Shown here: positions 24,536 through 33,518 of the stretch, piece after piece | Numbering within the stretch: position 1 is the stretch's first letter | How the letters are laid out: each line of letters starts with the position of its first letter | Assembly (NCBI GenBank): GCA_050010035.1 | Contig: JBEKLU010000016.1 | Coordinates: forward strand, 1-64,000 | Source of the DNA: Roseiarcus sp050010035 | GTDB taxonomy: Bacteria > Pseudomonadota > Alphaproteobacteria > Rhizobiales > Beijerinckiaceae | Reading direction: 5' to 3' | DNA length: 64,000 nucleotides | The notes under the pieces: generated by a model | Database searches by the model: none | Told to the model about the DNA's origin: nothing | The model's input: the letters and a program-made list of their open reading frames with translations, nothing else | Made by a program: the position numbers and the translations under genes

Positions 24536-25618
24536 ATGAGGTTCGAACCGCGCGGCAAAGTGTCGATTCTGTGGACCTATGCGTCGCCGGTCCTGGCGAT
24601 CGGGCTGACGATCCTCGGCACCGGGTTCGTCTTCTGGGCGCTCGGGCAGGCGCCCGGCCCGGCGGTCTTTACCTTCCTCGTCGCGCCGCTCATCCAGGCT
24701 GGCGGCCTCTCCGCGCTCGCCGTCAAGGCGGCGCCGCTGATCATGATGGGGGCGGGACTGGCCCTGTGCTATCGCGCCTCGGTGTGGAACATCGGCGCGG
24801 AGGGCCAGTTCACCGTCGGCGCGATCTTCGCCGGCGGGTTCGCGCTGGCGTTTCCCGACCTGCCGGGCTGGCTGCTCTATCCCGGCACGATTCTCATGGG
24901 CGTGATCGGCGGCGCGGCGATGGCGGGCCTCGTGGCGTTCCTCAAGGCCGACCTCAACGTCAACGAAATCCTCTCCAGCCTGATGCTGACCTATGTCGCG
25001 CAGTACCTGCTGATCTATCTCGTCACCGGTCCGTGGAAGGACCCGAAGGGCTTCGGCTTTCCGCAGACCGCGATGTTTTCCGACGGCGCGACGACGCCGA
25101 TCGTCATCGACGGCACGGGCGTGCATCTGGGCTGCGTCGTCGCGCCGATCGCGGCGATCGCGGTCTGGGCGCTGATGTCGCGCTCGACGCTCGGCTTTCA
25201 ACTGCGCGTCGTCGGCGAAGCGCCGCGGGCGGCGCGTTTTGCCGGCTTCAGCGAGCGGCGCCTGATCTGGGTGGCGCTGCTCGTCAGCGGCGGCCTCGCC
25301 GGGCTCGCCGGCATGTTCGAGGTCACCGGCCCGATCGGTCAGCTCACCACCGAGATCTCGCCCGGGTACGGCTTCACCGCCATCATCGTCGCCTTCCTCG
25401 GGCGGCTGCATCCGATCGGCGCGATCTTCGCGGGATTGCTGCTGGCGCTTTCCTATCTCGGCGGCGACGCGGCGCAGATCGACCTCGGGCTGCCCAACGC
25501 GGTCACCGGCATCTTCCAGGGCATCCTGCTGTTCTTCCTGCTCGCCTGCGACATCCTGATTCTCTACCGCGTCCGGCTCGCCAGGCCGCGAGGCAAGCCG
25601 ATCGGAGCCGCTCGATGA
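24536..25618 (+). CDS. BMP-type nucleoside ABC transporter, permease 1 (system 1)
   Basis: The 360-residue integral membrane protein belongs to the BPD_transp_2 family, with about 8-10 hydrophobic segments. The family landmark YRASVWNIGAEGQFTVGAI lies near residue 78, and GFTAIIVAFLGRLHP marks the sixth or seventh segment. It forms the channel with the next gene product. It starts 2 nt after the ATPase gene and its stop overlaps the next start (ATGA at 25615-25618). Substrates of this branch are usually purine or pyrimidine nucleosides. Confidence 0.92.
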   Translation: MRFEPRGKVSILWTYASPVLAIGLTILGTGFVFWALGQAPGPAVFTFLVAPLIQAGGLSALAVKAAPLIMMGAGLALCYRASVWNIGAEGQFTVGAIFAGGFALAFPDLPGWLLYPGTILMGVIGGAAMAGLVAFLKADLNVNEILSSLMLTYVAQYLLIYLVTGPWKDPKGFGFPQTAMFSDGATTPIVIDGTGVHLGCVVAPIAAIAVWALMSRSTLGFQLRVVGEAPRAARFAGFSERRLIWVALLVSGGLAGLAGMFEVTGPIGQLTTEISPGYGFTAIIVAFLGRLHPIGAIFAGLLLALSYLGGDAAQIDLGLPNAVTGIFQGILLFFLLACDILILYRVRLARPRGKPIGAAR

Positions 25619-26538
25619 TCTTCTTCCTGACCAGCTTCTTCGTCAGCGTGATGGCCTCCTCGACGCCGTTGCTGCTCGCGGCCGCCGGCGAGTTGGTCAC
25701 CGAGCGCGCCGGCGTTCTCAATCTCGGCGTCGAAGGCATGATGCTGCTGGGCGCGGTCACCGGCTTCATCGTCGGGCTGCTCACCGGCAGCGCCCTCCTC
25801 GGCCTCTTGGCGGCGATCGCCGGCGGCGCGGCGCTGTCGGCGATCTTCGCCTTCCTGACGCTCGGCCTGCTCGCCAACCAGACCGCCGCGGGCCTGGCGC
25901 TGACGATTTTCGGCCGCGGCTTCAGCTCTCTGCTCGGCGCCGGCTACGTCGGCGTCAAGGGGCCCGAGCTCGCCAAGCTCGACTTGCCCGGCCTGTCGCA
26001 GATCCCCTTCCTCGGCCCGGTGCTGTTCGGGCAGGACGGGCTGGTCTACGCCTCCTTCGTGATCCTGGCGGCCGTGGCGTGGTTTCTCTATCGCACCCAC
26101 GCCGGGCTGGTGCTGCGCTCGGTCGGGGATTCGCACGACGCGGCGCACGCCATCGGCTATCCCGTCAACGCGATTCGCCTCGGGGCGACGCTGTTCGGCG
26201 GCGCGATGGCGGGGCTCGCGGGCGGCTACATGTCGCTCGCCTACTCGCCGCTGTGGGCGGAGAACATGACCGCGGGACGCGGCTGGATCGCCCTCGCCCT
26301 CGTCGTGTTCGCGACCTGGCGGCCGGCCTGGCTGCTCGGCGGCGCCTATCTCTTCGGCGCGATCATGTATCTGTCGCTCTACGTCCAGGGGGTGGGCGTG
26401 CCGATCCCCTCGCCGTTCATTTCCGCGCTGCCCTATCTCGTCACCGTCGTGGTGCTCGCAGTCATTTCGCGCGATCGGCGCCGCATCCGCCTCAATCAGC
26501 CGGCCTGCCTCGGCCGACCGTTCTATGCGGGGGCCTGA
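25615..26538 (+). CDS. BMP-type nucleoside ABC transporter, permease 2 (system 1)
   Basis: The 307-residue membrane protein is the second BPD_transp_2 permease. It has the NLGVEGMMLLGAV motif near residue 36 and the late motif AENMTAGRGWIALALVVFA. It overlaps permease 1 by 4 nt. Unlike its counterpart in system 2 (57943-58855), this copy is intact and ends with the expected hydrophobic LPYLVTVVVLAVIS helix. A repeat element separates it from the binding-protein gene. Confidence 0.92.
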   Translation: MIFFLTSFFVSVMASSTPLLLAAAGELVTERAGVLNLGVEGMMLLGAVTGFIVGLLTGSALLGLLAAIAGGAALSAIFAFLTLGLLANQTAAGLALTIFGRGFSSLLGAGYVGVKGPELAKLDLPGLSQIPFLGPVLFGQDGLVYASFVILAAVAWFLYRTHAGLVLRSVGDSHDAAHAIGYPVNAIRLGATLFGGAMAGLAGGYMSLAYSPLWAENMTAGRGWIALALVVFATWRPAWLLGGAYLFGAIMYLSLYVQGVGVPIPSPFISALPYLVTVVVLAVISRDRRRIRLNQPACLGRPFYAGA

Positions 26539-26915
26539 TGCGCGCTTGGAGGCGAATATTTGCGCTGCGTCGAGCTTAAGAAAGAGGCGCCCGAGCGGGA
26601 AGAGGAGCTTGCCGAGGCCCGCGGCCAATCCCCCCGCCCCTCACCCTACCTCTCCCCGCGAGAGCGGGGAGAGGGGCGCGCGGCGCCGTCCTTCTCCTCT
26701 CCCCGTTTACGGGGAGAGGTAGGGTGAGGGGCGGGGGGATTGGCCGCAGGCTTCGCCGCCAAACGCAAACGCCGCGCGCCCTGGCCTGCGCCTTGCTTGC
26801 CCACGGGCGCGGGCGCGGGGCGGAGCTGTCGATTTCCGGTCGAACGGGTTCGGCGCCGATAGGCATGGGCGCGGCGCCGGTATAAGCATTTCTCGAGGCA
26901 GTGAGGAGAAACGCG
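26539..26915. other. Intergenic region with Family A repeat
   Basis: This 377-nt gap lies between permease 2 and the binding-protein gene of the same transporter. It holds one complete Family A inverted repeat. No gene is supported. A hairpin this strong inside an operon could separate expression of the binding protein from the membrane components. Confidence 0.7.
26621..26747. repeat. Family A inverted-repeat element, best-preserved copy
   Basis: The first and last 38 nt (26621-26658 and 26710-26747) are perfect reverse complements, beginning GCGGCCAATCCCCCCG. Each arm contains a CCTCTCCCCG hairpin. The whole is about 127 nt and could form one long cruciform. The right half is nearly identical to the element at 61590-61708. 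Confidence 0.9.
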
Positions 26916-27998
26916 ATGGATCGTCGGACATTCAACAAGCTTCTGGGCGGCGGGCTCGCCGTCGCCGCGACGCCGCTGGCGTTGGGCGGGGCGCGCGCCG
27001 CCGAACCCTTGAAGGTCAGCTTCATCTATGTCGGACCGGTGAGCGATTTCGGCTGGAGCTACCAACACGACATCGCGCGCAAGGAGGTCGAAGAGCACTT
27101 CGGCGGCGCGGTGAAGACGGCTTACGTCGAGAGCGTTCCCGAGGGGCCGGACTCCGAGCACGTGCTCTCCGACTTCGCCGCCAAGGGCAGCGGCCTGATC
27201 TTCGCCACCTCGTTCGGCTACATGAACTACGTGATCGCCGCGGCGAAGAAGTTTCCCGCCGTCAAATTCGAGCATTGCACTGGCTACAAGCGCGCCGCCA
27301 ACGTCGCGACCTACAACATCCGCTTCTACGAGGGGCGCTTCGTCCAGGGCGTCATCGCCGGCAAGATCAGCAAGACGGGCGTCGCCGGCTACGTCGGCTC
27401 GGTGGCGGTGCCGGAAGTCGTGCAGGGCATGAACGCGTTCCTTCTGGGCATGCGCAGCGTCAATCCGACGGCGAAGCTGAAGTTCATCATGATCAATTCC
27501 TGGTACGACCCGGGCAAGGAGGGCGACGCCGCCAAGGCGCTGATCGACCAGGGCTGCGACGTCATCACCCAGCACACCGACTCGCCCGCCCCGCTGCAGG
27601 TCGCCGAGAGCCGCGGCGTCAAGGCGTTCGGCGAGGCGACCGACATGGCCAAATTCGCGCCGAAATCGGAGCTCTCCGCCAACGTCAACGTCTGGGGTCC
27701 TTACTACATCAAGCGCGTCCAGGCGGTCCTCGACGGGACGTGGACGAGCGGCGACGTCTGGGGCGGCTTCTCCGCCGGCCTGTTGAAGATGTCGCCGTTC
27801 ACCAACATGCCCGACGACGTCAAGGCGCTGGCGCAGCAGACCGTCGACGACATCACCTCGGGCAAGCAGAAGATCTTCGTCGGCCCGCTCGTCGACCAGA
27901 GCGGCGCTCTGAAGCTGCCCGCCGGCCAGGTGATGGACGACGGAACGCTCTCGGGCCTGCAATGGCTGGTCCAGGGCGTCGAAGGCAAGCTGAGCTGA
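26916..27998 (+). CDS. BMP-family nucleoside-binding protein, probable Tat substrate (system 1)
   Basis: The 360-residue periplasmic binding protein of the basic membrane protein (PnrA-like) family would deliver nucleosides to the importer encoded just upstream. Its signal peptide begins MDRRTFNKLLGGG and so carries a twin-arginine motif; cleavage is near ARAA-EPL. The mature part has the family pattern VGPVSDFGWSYQHD and NVATYNIRFYEGRF. The ATG at 26916 has a GAGGAG SD 9 nt upstream. The system 2 counterpart uses a Sec signal instead. It is followed by a Family B repeat pair. Confidence 0.9.
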   Translation: MDRRTFNKLLGGGLAVAATPLALGGARAAEPLKVSFIYVGPVSDFGWSYQHDIARKEVEEHFGGAVKTAYVESVPEGPDSEHVLSDFAAKGSGLIFATSFGYMNYVIAAAKKFPAVKFEHCTGYKRAANVATYNIRFYEGRFVQGVIAGKISKTGVAGYVGSVAVPEVVQGMNAFLLGMRSVNPTAKLKFIMINSWYDPGKEGDAAKALIDQGCDVITQHTDSPAPLQVAESRGVKAFGEATDMAKFAPKSELSANVNVWGPYYIKRVQAVLDGTWTSGDVWGGFSAGLLKMSPFTNMPDDVKALAQQTVDDITSGKQKIFVGPLVDQSGALKLPAGQVMDDGTLSGLQWLVQGVEGKLS

Positions 27999-28003
27999 GA
28001 AAA

Positions 28004-28210
28004 GCGACCCCTTCCCCCCTTGCGGGGGAAGGTGGCGCGCGAAGCGCGTCGGATGAGGGGGTCGCGCGCAAGCGCGACGGCTTCGACGAGCGTCGGCCAC
28101 CTTTCGACGTGGAGCAAACGCGCGTGGCGGTCGCGCTTGCGCGCGCCCCCTCATCCGTCATCGCTGACGCGATGACACCTTCCCCCGCGAGGGGGGAAGG
28201 GGAGCGCGCC
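28004..28210. repeat. Family B three-hairpin element, inverted pair 2
   Basis: The left arm (about 28008-28080) has the TTGC hairpin, then stem GGCGCGC-GAA-GCGCGTC (one G-T pair), GGATGAGGGGG, and hairpin GTCGCGC-GCAA-GCGCGAC. The right arm (about 28125-28203), read on the minus strand, has stem GTCATCGC-GTCA-GCGATGAC. The pair lies between convergent genes and may also end transcription. Confidence 0.85.
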
Positions 28211-28725
28211 TACAGTGGCGCCCGATCGGCCCAGAAATCGCGTTGCAGCGCCGCCGCCTCGCCCTCGAGCAGCGGGCCGACGACTTCGACGGAGCGCTGT
28301 CCCGCGGCGAACACGACGCGGCAGGGCAGATCGAGCGTCGGGTTCTCGCCGTGCGCGCCGGTCACCGCCTTCAGGCTCTTCTCGCTCTGGCCGTAGACGA
28401 CGCGGCCGATCCCCGCCCAGTAGATCGCGCCCGAACACATCGCGCAGGGCTCCGCCGACGTATAAAGCGTGCATCGCGCCAGAAACGCCGCGCCGAGGGT
28501 CTTCGAGGCCCAGGTGGCGAGAAGGCGCTCGGCGTGCGCGGTCATGTCGCCGCCTTCCGAACTGAAGCCGTTACCCTGCTCCTTCAGGACTGCGCCGTCG
28601 GGGCCGACCAGGATCGAGCCGAAGGGATGATCGCCCTGCTGGCGCGAACGGCGCGCCACGTCGAACGCGCGGCGCAGGAACGCCTCGTGGTCGAGCGCGG
28701 GAAGCGCGGCCGCCTTGGGCTCCAT
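28210..28725 (-). CDS. Nucleoside/guanine deaminase (cytidine deaminase-fold)
   Basis: The 171-residue zinc enzyme has the HAE motif (TAHAERL, His zinc ligand and catalytic Glu) and PCAMC (two Cys ligands), in the order of the CMP/dCMP deaminase superfamily. Its length and the AIYWAGIGRVVYG segment resemble bacterial GuaD-type guanine deaminases more than TadA. Guanine to xanthine conversion would fit the purine theme and the hydroxylase at 0-4 kb, but this is inference. The ATG at 28725 has GGGAG 9 nt upstream; earlier ATGs add non-homologous residues. It is convergent with the binding-protein gene. Confidence 0.85.
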   Translation of the reverse strand: MEPKAAALPALDHEAFLRRAFDVARRSRQQGDHPFGSILVGPDGAVLKEQGNGFSSEGGDMTAHAERLLATWASKTLGAAFLARCTLYTSAEPCAMCSGAIYWAGIGRVVYGQSEKSLKAVTGAHGENPTLDLPCRVVFAAGQRSVEVVGPLLEGEAAALQRDFWADRAPL

Positions 28726-28979
28726 CGTCGTGCGCTCCCGTCTCATCGAGGCTTGCGCCTGCGCCGAGCGCGCATCGTAGGCGACGCGCAATGGCGCGGC
28801 AACGCGATCGCGAGAGAAACGAAACACAGCGTTAAAGTTTTGGAAGGGATGCTGCCTCGCAGGACGGCCGGGTCCGCGATCGCGAGGGCGGAAAATTTAC
28901 CGCCGCGCGGCATTTTGGCAGCCGCGCCGTCGCGATCCGCCGACGCTGGCCGCGCACACGGACGATGGGAAGGCAAGCG

Positions 28980-29561
28980 ATGAGCGTGGTGTTGAAGAGC
29001 TCCCTGTTCGACGAGCCCGCCGCCGCCGAGGCCGAGGCGGCGGCGAAAAAGTTCAAGTTCGCCGCGACCTTCGTCATCGACCTGGCGTTCTCGCTTCTCT
29101 TCGTCGCCGCCGTCGTTCCCGTCTGGGCGGGCGAAATGGACCGCGGCCTCGTCCTCGCGCCGACCTTCCTCCTCGGCGTGTTGATCCTCGCCTGCTACGC
29201 CGGCAAGGTCTTCGTCATCGCCCATCTCGACAAGGCCGGCGGCGACGCGCGCACCTACGTCAAATCGTCGGCGCTGGTCACCGACGGGCCCTACGCCTAT
29301 TCGCGCAATCCGACGTACCTCTTGGCGATGGTTCAGTTTCTCCTGTGGTCGGCGCTGGCGTTCTACCTCCAGGCTTTCGCCCCGTGGCGTCCGACGATGC
29401 TCGCGGCGGCGATCCTTCTTCCCGCGCTGTTCTTCCTCGTTAACGACCGCGTCGTCATGCCGACGGAGGAAGCGATGCTGCGGCGTCTCCACCCGGATGA
29501 GTTCGAGGCGTACGCCAGCCGAGTTCGCCGCTGGCTCGGGCGCAGGGCCGCGGCGGACTGA
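28980..29561 (+). CDS. Isoprenylcysteine carboxyl methyltransferase-like membrane protein
   Basis: The 193-residue protein has four hydrophobic segments (about 22-45, 55-75, 115-135 and 140-160). It carries the signature GPYAYSRNPTYLLAM near residue 103-117, shared by the ICMT/phospholipid methyltransferase superfamily, in which Arg-Asn-Pro precedes a membrane helix and the SAM site. The bacterial substrate is unknown. The ATG at 28980 has SD GGGAAGG; an earlier ATG (28965) would add five residues. It is convergent with the TIGR02301 gene, 20 nt apart. Confidence 0.83.
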   Translation: MSVVLKSSLFDEPAAAEAEAAAKKFKFAATFVIDLAFSLLFVAAVVPVWAGEMDRGLVLAPTFLLGVLILACYAGKVFVIAHLDKAGGDARTYVKSSALVTDGPYAYSRNPTYLLAMVQFLLWSALAFYLQAFAPWRPTMLAAAILLPALFFLVNDRVVMPTEEAMLRRLHPDEFEAYASRVRRWLGRRAAAD

Positions 29562-29581
29562 CGGCAGCGCTTTTCGCGGCG

Positions 29582-30016
29582 TCAGCCGGCGTAACGATTG
29601 GCGACGTCCTTGGCGATCCGCGCGGCCTCGTCGAGAAACCGCGCCACGATCTCGCGCGCGGCCGGCGTGCACGCGCGGTAGGTGAGTTCGTAATCGCGGA
29701 AGCCGCGGTTGAAGGCGCCGGCGAGCGCTTCCTTGCGGGCCTCGGTGTTGCCTTCCGCCTCCAGCAAGTCGGCGAACTTGCCGCGAAACGTCGCGCCGTC
29801 GCCCGCGCCGCAGAGATCGCGTAAGTAGGCGAGCGCGCCGACCACTTCGGCCAGACGCAGCAACTGGGGCTCGTAGGGCGGCGGCGACTCGCTCGGCGAC
29901 GGGGCGGGCTGCTCGACCGGCGCGGCGGGCTTGGCGGGCGGCGTCTGCGCGGCGAGCGGGCTCGCGGCGAGCGCCAGGGCGCCCAGCGCGGCGACGAGGC
30001 GCGCGCGCGGCCTCAC
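29582..30016 (-). CDS. TIGR02301 family secreted protein
   Basis: The 144-residue protein has a Sec signal peptide (cleavage near PLAA-QTP at about 23) and a Pro/Ala-rich linker. The helical domain begins at PYEPQLLRLAEVVGALAYLRDLC and matches the TIGR02301 family known from alphaproteobacteria. Two cysteines (LCGAG and RACTP) could form a disulfide. The function of the family is not known. It overlaps the upstream NUDIX gene by 4 nt. Confidence 0.82.
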   Translation of the reverse strand: MRPRARLVAALGALALAASPLAAQTPPAKPAAPVEQPAPSPSESPPPYEPQLLRLAEVVGALAYLRDLCGAGDGATFRGKFADLLEAEGNTEARKEALAGAFNRGFRDYELTYRACTPAAREIVARFLDEAARIAKDVANRYAG

Positions 30017-30450
30017 CGCAAGCTCCGTTCGAGACGCGCCGCCTTTTCGACGATTTCGGGCAGCCTGGGCGTCGTCGGCCAGCGCGCGATCTCTGCCGGC
30101 TCGACCCAGGCGACGGCGTCGGCCTCGGGGCCGGCGCGCGCCTCGCCGCTCAGCCAGCGCGCGACGAACGCCGCGATCACGTAGTGTTCGCGAACCCTGG
30201 CGCCGTCGAACAGGATCGGTTCGACGTGATCGACGAAGGCGAGAATCTCAGCGGCGAGGCCGACCTCCTCGGCCAGCTCGCGCAAAGCGGCCTGGCGCAA
30301 AGTCTCCCCGACTTCCACCACGCCGCCGGGCAGCGAATAGAGGCCGCCGAGCGGCGAGCGCGCGCGCCGCGCGATGAGGACGCGCCCGTCGCGGAACACC
30401 GCGACCGAGGCGGCCAGGACGGGCCGCGCGGGATAGAGCCGTTCACCCAC
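30013..30450 (-). CDS. NUDIX hydrolase
   Basis: The 145-residue protein has a complete Nudix box starting GGVVEVGETLRQAALRELAE and ending with EVGL (about residues 42-64). The box gives Mg2+-dependent hydrolysis of a nucleoside diphosphate derivative. The GLYSLPGG approach resembles ADP-ribose or 8-oxo-dGTP-type members; the substrate is not defined. It lies between an SDR (10 nt upstream) and the TIGR02301 gene (4-nt overlap), so the three are probably one transcript. Confidence 0.9.
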   Translation of the reverse strand: MGERLYPARPVLAASVAVFRDGRVLIARRARSPLGGLYSLPGGVVEVGETLRQAALRELAEEVGLAAEILAFVDHVEPILFDGARVREHYVIAAFVARWLSGEARAGPEADAVAWVEPAEIARWPTTPRLPEIVEKAARLERSLR

Positions 30451-30460
30451 GCTTCACACC

Positions 30461-31216
30461 TCAGACATGCTGGCCGCCGTTGATCAGCAGTTCCGCGCCG
30501 TGGACGTAGCTCGATTGATCCGTGCACAGGAAGTAGATCGCCTTGGCGACTTCTTCGGCCGAGCCGAGGCGGCGCAGCGGGATTTGCGCGACGATCTTCT
30601 CCGTGCCCGGCGAGAGGATGGCGGTGTCGATCTCGCCGGGCGAGATCGCGTTGACGCGCACGCCGCGCGGCCCGAAGTCGGCCGCCATCTCGCGCGTCAG
30701 CGCGGCCAGCGCCGCCTTCGACGTGGCGTAGGCGACGCCGGCGAAGGGGTGGACCCGCGATCCCGCGATCGAGGTGACGTTGACGATCGCGCCTTTCGCG
30801 GCCTGGAGCTCGGCGCTGAGGCCGCGCGCCAGCAGGGCCGGCGCGAAGAAGTTGACCTGGAACACCTTGTTCCAATCCTCGAACTCGGTCTCGAACAGGC
30901 CGAGCCGCGTGCCGCCGGGACCCTTGGGGGAAATGGCGGCGTTGTTGACCAGGGCGTCGAGCCGCCCGCCCTCCAGCCGCTCGCGAACCTCGCGGATGGC
31001 GCGAAGCGTGTCGGCGTGGTCGGCGAGGTCGATCTGCAGATGGTCCTCGGGACCGGCGAGCCAGGGGCACGCCTCGGGGAAGGGATGGCGCGAGCAGGTG
31101 ATGACGCGCCATCCGGCCGAGGAAAAACGCTTGACGGTCGCGTGGCCGATGCCGCGCGAGGCGCCGGTGAGCAGCATCGCGCGGCGCGGCGCGTTGGAGG
31201 ACGGTTGAGGCGTCAT
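30461..31216 (-). CDS. Short-chain dehydrogenase/reductase
   Basis: The 251-residue classical SDR has TGASRGIGH at about residue 17, NNAA near 95, a catalytic Ser in VTSIAGS, and YATSKAAL near 160-167. The C-terminal ILSPGTEKIVAQIPLRRLGSAEEV and NGGQHV are typical of the 3-oxoacyl-ACP reductase-like group. No substrate can be assigned. The ATG at 31216 is chosen at the start of the conserved region; an in-frame start at 31258 lacks support. It probably begins the transcript with the NUDIX and TIGR02301 genes. Confidence 0.88.
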   Translation of the reverse strand: MTPQPSSNAPRRAMLLTGASRGIGHATVKRFSSAGWRVITCSRHPFPEACPWLAGPEDHLQIDLADHADTLRAIREVRERLEGGRLDALVNNAAISPKGPGGTRLGLFETEFEDWNKVFQVNFFAPALLARGLSAELQAAKGAIVNVTSIAGSRVHPFAGVAYATSKAALAALTREMAADFGPRGVRVNAISPGEIDTAILSPGTEKIVAQIPLRRLGSAEEVAKAIYFLCTDQSSYVHGAELLINGGQHV

Positions 31217-31279
31217 GGCTCGATTCGCTGGGAGGGGCGGAGGCGCGAGGGTTAGCACACTTGCCTCGCGCCGGCACGC

Positions 31280-31894
31280 CTATGGATAAAGCCGCTCGCG
31301 GCGCCACGGCTCGCCTTCGCGCGCGCGCGCGAACAGGACGCGATCGTGCAGGCGGAACTGGACGTCCTGCCAGAATTCGATTTCGATCGGCGTCAGCCGG
31401 TATCCGCCCCAATAGGCGGGGCGCGGAATATCGCCCTCGCCGAACTTCTTCGTGTAGGCCGCGACGGCCTCCTCGAGCTTTGCGCGCGATTCGAGCGGCC
31501 GCGACTGCTGGCTCGCCCAGGCCCCGATGCGGCTGAGGCGCGGCCGGGAGGCGAAATAGGCGTCCGCTTCGCCGTCCGAGATCCTGGCGACGGAACCGCG
31601 CAGGCGCACCTGGCGGCGCAGCGACTTCCAGTGGAACAGCGCCGCCGCCTTCGGCGTCGCCGCCAATTCCCGGCCCTTGGCGCTTTGCGCGTTGCCGTAG
31701 AAGACGAGGCCGCGCTCGTCGGCCTGCTTGCACAGAACCACGCGCGCGTCCGGCATGCCGGCGGCGTCGACGCTGGCGAGCGTCATCGCCTCGGGATCGT
31801 TGAGCTCGCGCTCGCCCGCCTCCGCCAGCCACAGCTTCAGCAGCGCGAAAGGATCGCGCGTTTCGGTGAAGTCACTCGAATTTAACGCATTCAA
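31280..31894 (-). CDS. pdxH: Pyridoxamine 5'-phosphate oxidase, probable TTG start
   Basis: PdxH oxidises PNP or PMP to PLP with FMN. The 204-residue protein shows VVLCK, FYGNAQSAKGREL, FHWKSLRRQVRLRG, SRPRLSRIGAWASQQSRPL and the C-terminal FRLHDRVLF..REGEPW..RLYP, all characteristic of the family. No ATG lies at the N-terminus. A TTG at 31894 is preceded 10 nt upstream by GAGGAG and starts a normal-length protein, so it is chosen; ATT or ATA closer to the SD are less usual alternatives. It is divergent from a lipoprotein gene 41 nt away. Confidence 0.9.
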   Translation of the reverse strand: MNALNSSDFTETRDPFALLKLWLAEAGERELNDPEAMTLASVDAAGMPDARVVLCKQADERGLVFYGNAQSAKGRELAATPKAAALFHWKSLRRQVRLRGSVARISDGEADAYFASRPRLSRIGAWASQQSRPLESRAKLEEAVAAYTKKFGEGDIPRPAYWGGYRLTPIEIEFWQDVQFRLHDRVLFARAREGEPWRRERLYP

Positions 31895-31935
31895 GGCAAT
31901 TATGCTCCTCTTTGACAACCATCGCGCGCTTAACA

Positions 31936-32409
31936 ATGATAGTCCTTCCGAACTGCAAACGCGAAAGTTTTCGCCGGCGCGGCGGCTCGCCCGGCGCGGG
32001 CCGGGCCCTCGCGGTCGCTTTGGTCGCGCTGGCGCTCGCGGGATGTTCGATCTCCATGCCGCTGCCGTCCCTCATCGACGCCGAGCCGACCGGATCGATC
32101 AAGCCGGAGGCCCCGCCGCTGTCGAGCGCCTTCGATTCGCGCGACTGGCGGATCGCCGAACCGGTTCTCGCGGCGAGCCTGCGCGCGCCGGCGCCGGCCG
32201 AGCCCGCCCGCTGGTCCAATGCGGAAACCGGCGACCGCGGCGAATTCCTCCCCGTCGCCGGAACCTTCGCGCGGCAGGGCCGATCGTGCCGCGCCTTCGT
32301 CGCGCGCCTCGTCGACGGCAAGGCCGCCAAGACGCTCCAGGCCGTCGGCTGCCCCAGCGAGAGCGGCGAGGTTGCGATCTACGACGTCTCGCCGTGGACG
32401 GGTCTCTGA
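31936..32409 (+). CDS. Small lipoprotein, surface-antigen-like
   Basis: The 157-residue protein has a basic N-terminus, a hydrophobic segment (ALAVALVALALAGC) and a lipobox LAGC at about residue 39-42, so it should be lipidated. The mature part resembles the C-terminal domain of RT0821/Lpp0805-type surface lipoproteins (GTFARQGRSCRAF, VGCPSESGEVAIYDV). No strong SD is seen before ATG 31936; a TTG at 31912 is the alternative. Its function is unknown. It is divergent from pdxH. Confidence 0.78.
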   Translation: MIVLPNCKRESFRRRGGSPGAGRALAVALVALALAGCSISMPLPSLIDAEPTGSIKPEAPPLSSAFDSRDWRIAEPVLAASLRAPAPAEPARWSNAETGDRGEFLPVAGTFARQGRSCRAFVARLVDGKAAKTLQAVGCPSESGEVAIYDVSPWTGL

Positions 32410-32503
32410 CGCCCACTTGCGAGGAAAGCGCCGCCGGCCCAAATAGGCGAGGGAGACACCGGCGCCTGCGCCTTCGGGGCGGGCGCGCAATCCTGGGCTC
32501 ATC

Positions 32504-33460
32504 ATGCGCGACCCCTATGAAGTTCTCGGGCTGGCCAAGACGGCCAGCGCTGGCGAAATCAAGTCGACCTATCGCAAGCTCGCCAAGAAATACCATCCCG
32601 ACCAGAGCAAGGAGCCGCGGGCGAAGGATCGCTTCGCGGAAATCGGGTCCGCATACGAAATTCTCGGCGACGCCAAGAAACGCGCCGCCTACGATCGCGG
32701 CGAAATCGACGCGGAGGGCAAGCCGCGCGCGCCGCAGTTCGAAGGCTTCGGTTTCGGCCGGCGCCCGGGCGCGCATGCGGGCGAAGGGGGCGACTTCCGC
32801 AATTTCAACTTCGATTTCGGCGGCGGCGAGTTCTCGCCCGGCCGGGGCGGCGGCTCGATCGATCCCGACGTCATCGCCGAATTGTTCGGCGGGCGCGCCG
32901 GCGGCCGGGCGCGCGGCCCGGCGCGCGGCGAGGACGTAGCCACCTCCGTCACGGTGCCGCTGGCGATGGCCGCGGGCGGCGGGTCGGTGCGCGTCGCCTT
33001 GCCGACCGGCAAGACGCTCGACGTCGCCGTGCCCGCCGGCGTCGAAGAGGGCAAGCCGATTCGGCTGCGCGGACAGGGAAGGCCGGGGACGAGAAACGGA
33101 CCCGCGGGCGACGCGATCGTCACGGTCCGCTATGCGCCGCATCCGCTGTTCAAGGTCGAGGGGCGCGATTTGCGCCTCGACTTGCCGATCACCCTCTACG
33201 AAGCGGTGCTGGGCGCCAAAGTGCGCGTCCCCACTCTCGGCGGCGAAGTCGAAATGGCCATCGCGCCGGGGGTCAGCGGCGGACGCGTCCTGCGTTTGCG
33301 CGGCAAAGGCCTGCCGGCGACCAGCGAACTGCCGCAGGGCGATCTCCTGGCGACGCTGCGCATCGCGATGCCCGCCGGCGAGGACGCCGACCTGACGAAG
33401 CTCATGCGGCGCTGGCGCGACGAAAAGCCCTACGATCCCAGATCGGGAATGACGGGATAG
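32504..33460 (+). CDS. DnaJ/CbpA-type co-chaperone
   Basis: The 318-residue J-domain protein has the HPD motif (KKYHPDQS, about residue 30), a Gly/Phe-rich linker (about 75-130), and the DnaJ C-terminal substrate-binding domains (VTVPLAMAAGGGSVRV, IRLRGQGRPG, ITLYEAVLGAKVRVPTL). It lacks the CxxCxGxG zinc-finger repeats, so it is of type II (CbpA-like) rather than canonical DnaJ. It would stimulate a DnaK ATPase. It is followed by a 15-bp stem terminator at 33519-33560. Confidence 0.92.
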   Translation: MRDPYEVLGLAKTASAGEIKSTYRKLAKKYHPDQSKEPRAKDRFAEIGSAYEILGDAKKRAAYDRGEIDAEGKPRAPQFEGFGFGRRPGAHAGEGGDFRNFNFDFGGGEFSPGRGGGSIDPDVIAELFGGRAGGRARGPARGEDVATSVTVPLAMAAGGGSVRVALPTGKTLDVAVPAGVEEGKPIRLRGQGRPGTRNGPAGDAIVTVRYAPHPLFKVEGRDLRLDLPITLYEAVLGAKVRVPTLGGEVEMAIAPGVSGGRVLRLRGKGLPATSELPQGDLLATLRIAMPAGEDADLTKLMRRWRDEKPYDPRSGMTG

Positions 33461-33518
33461 GGCCGCGACGCTCAGCGGCCGCCGCATTCCCGTTCGCCAG
33501 ACCAACCCGTCAAAAAAG

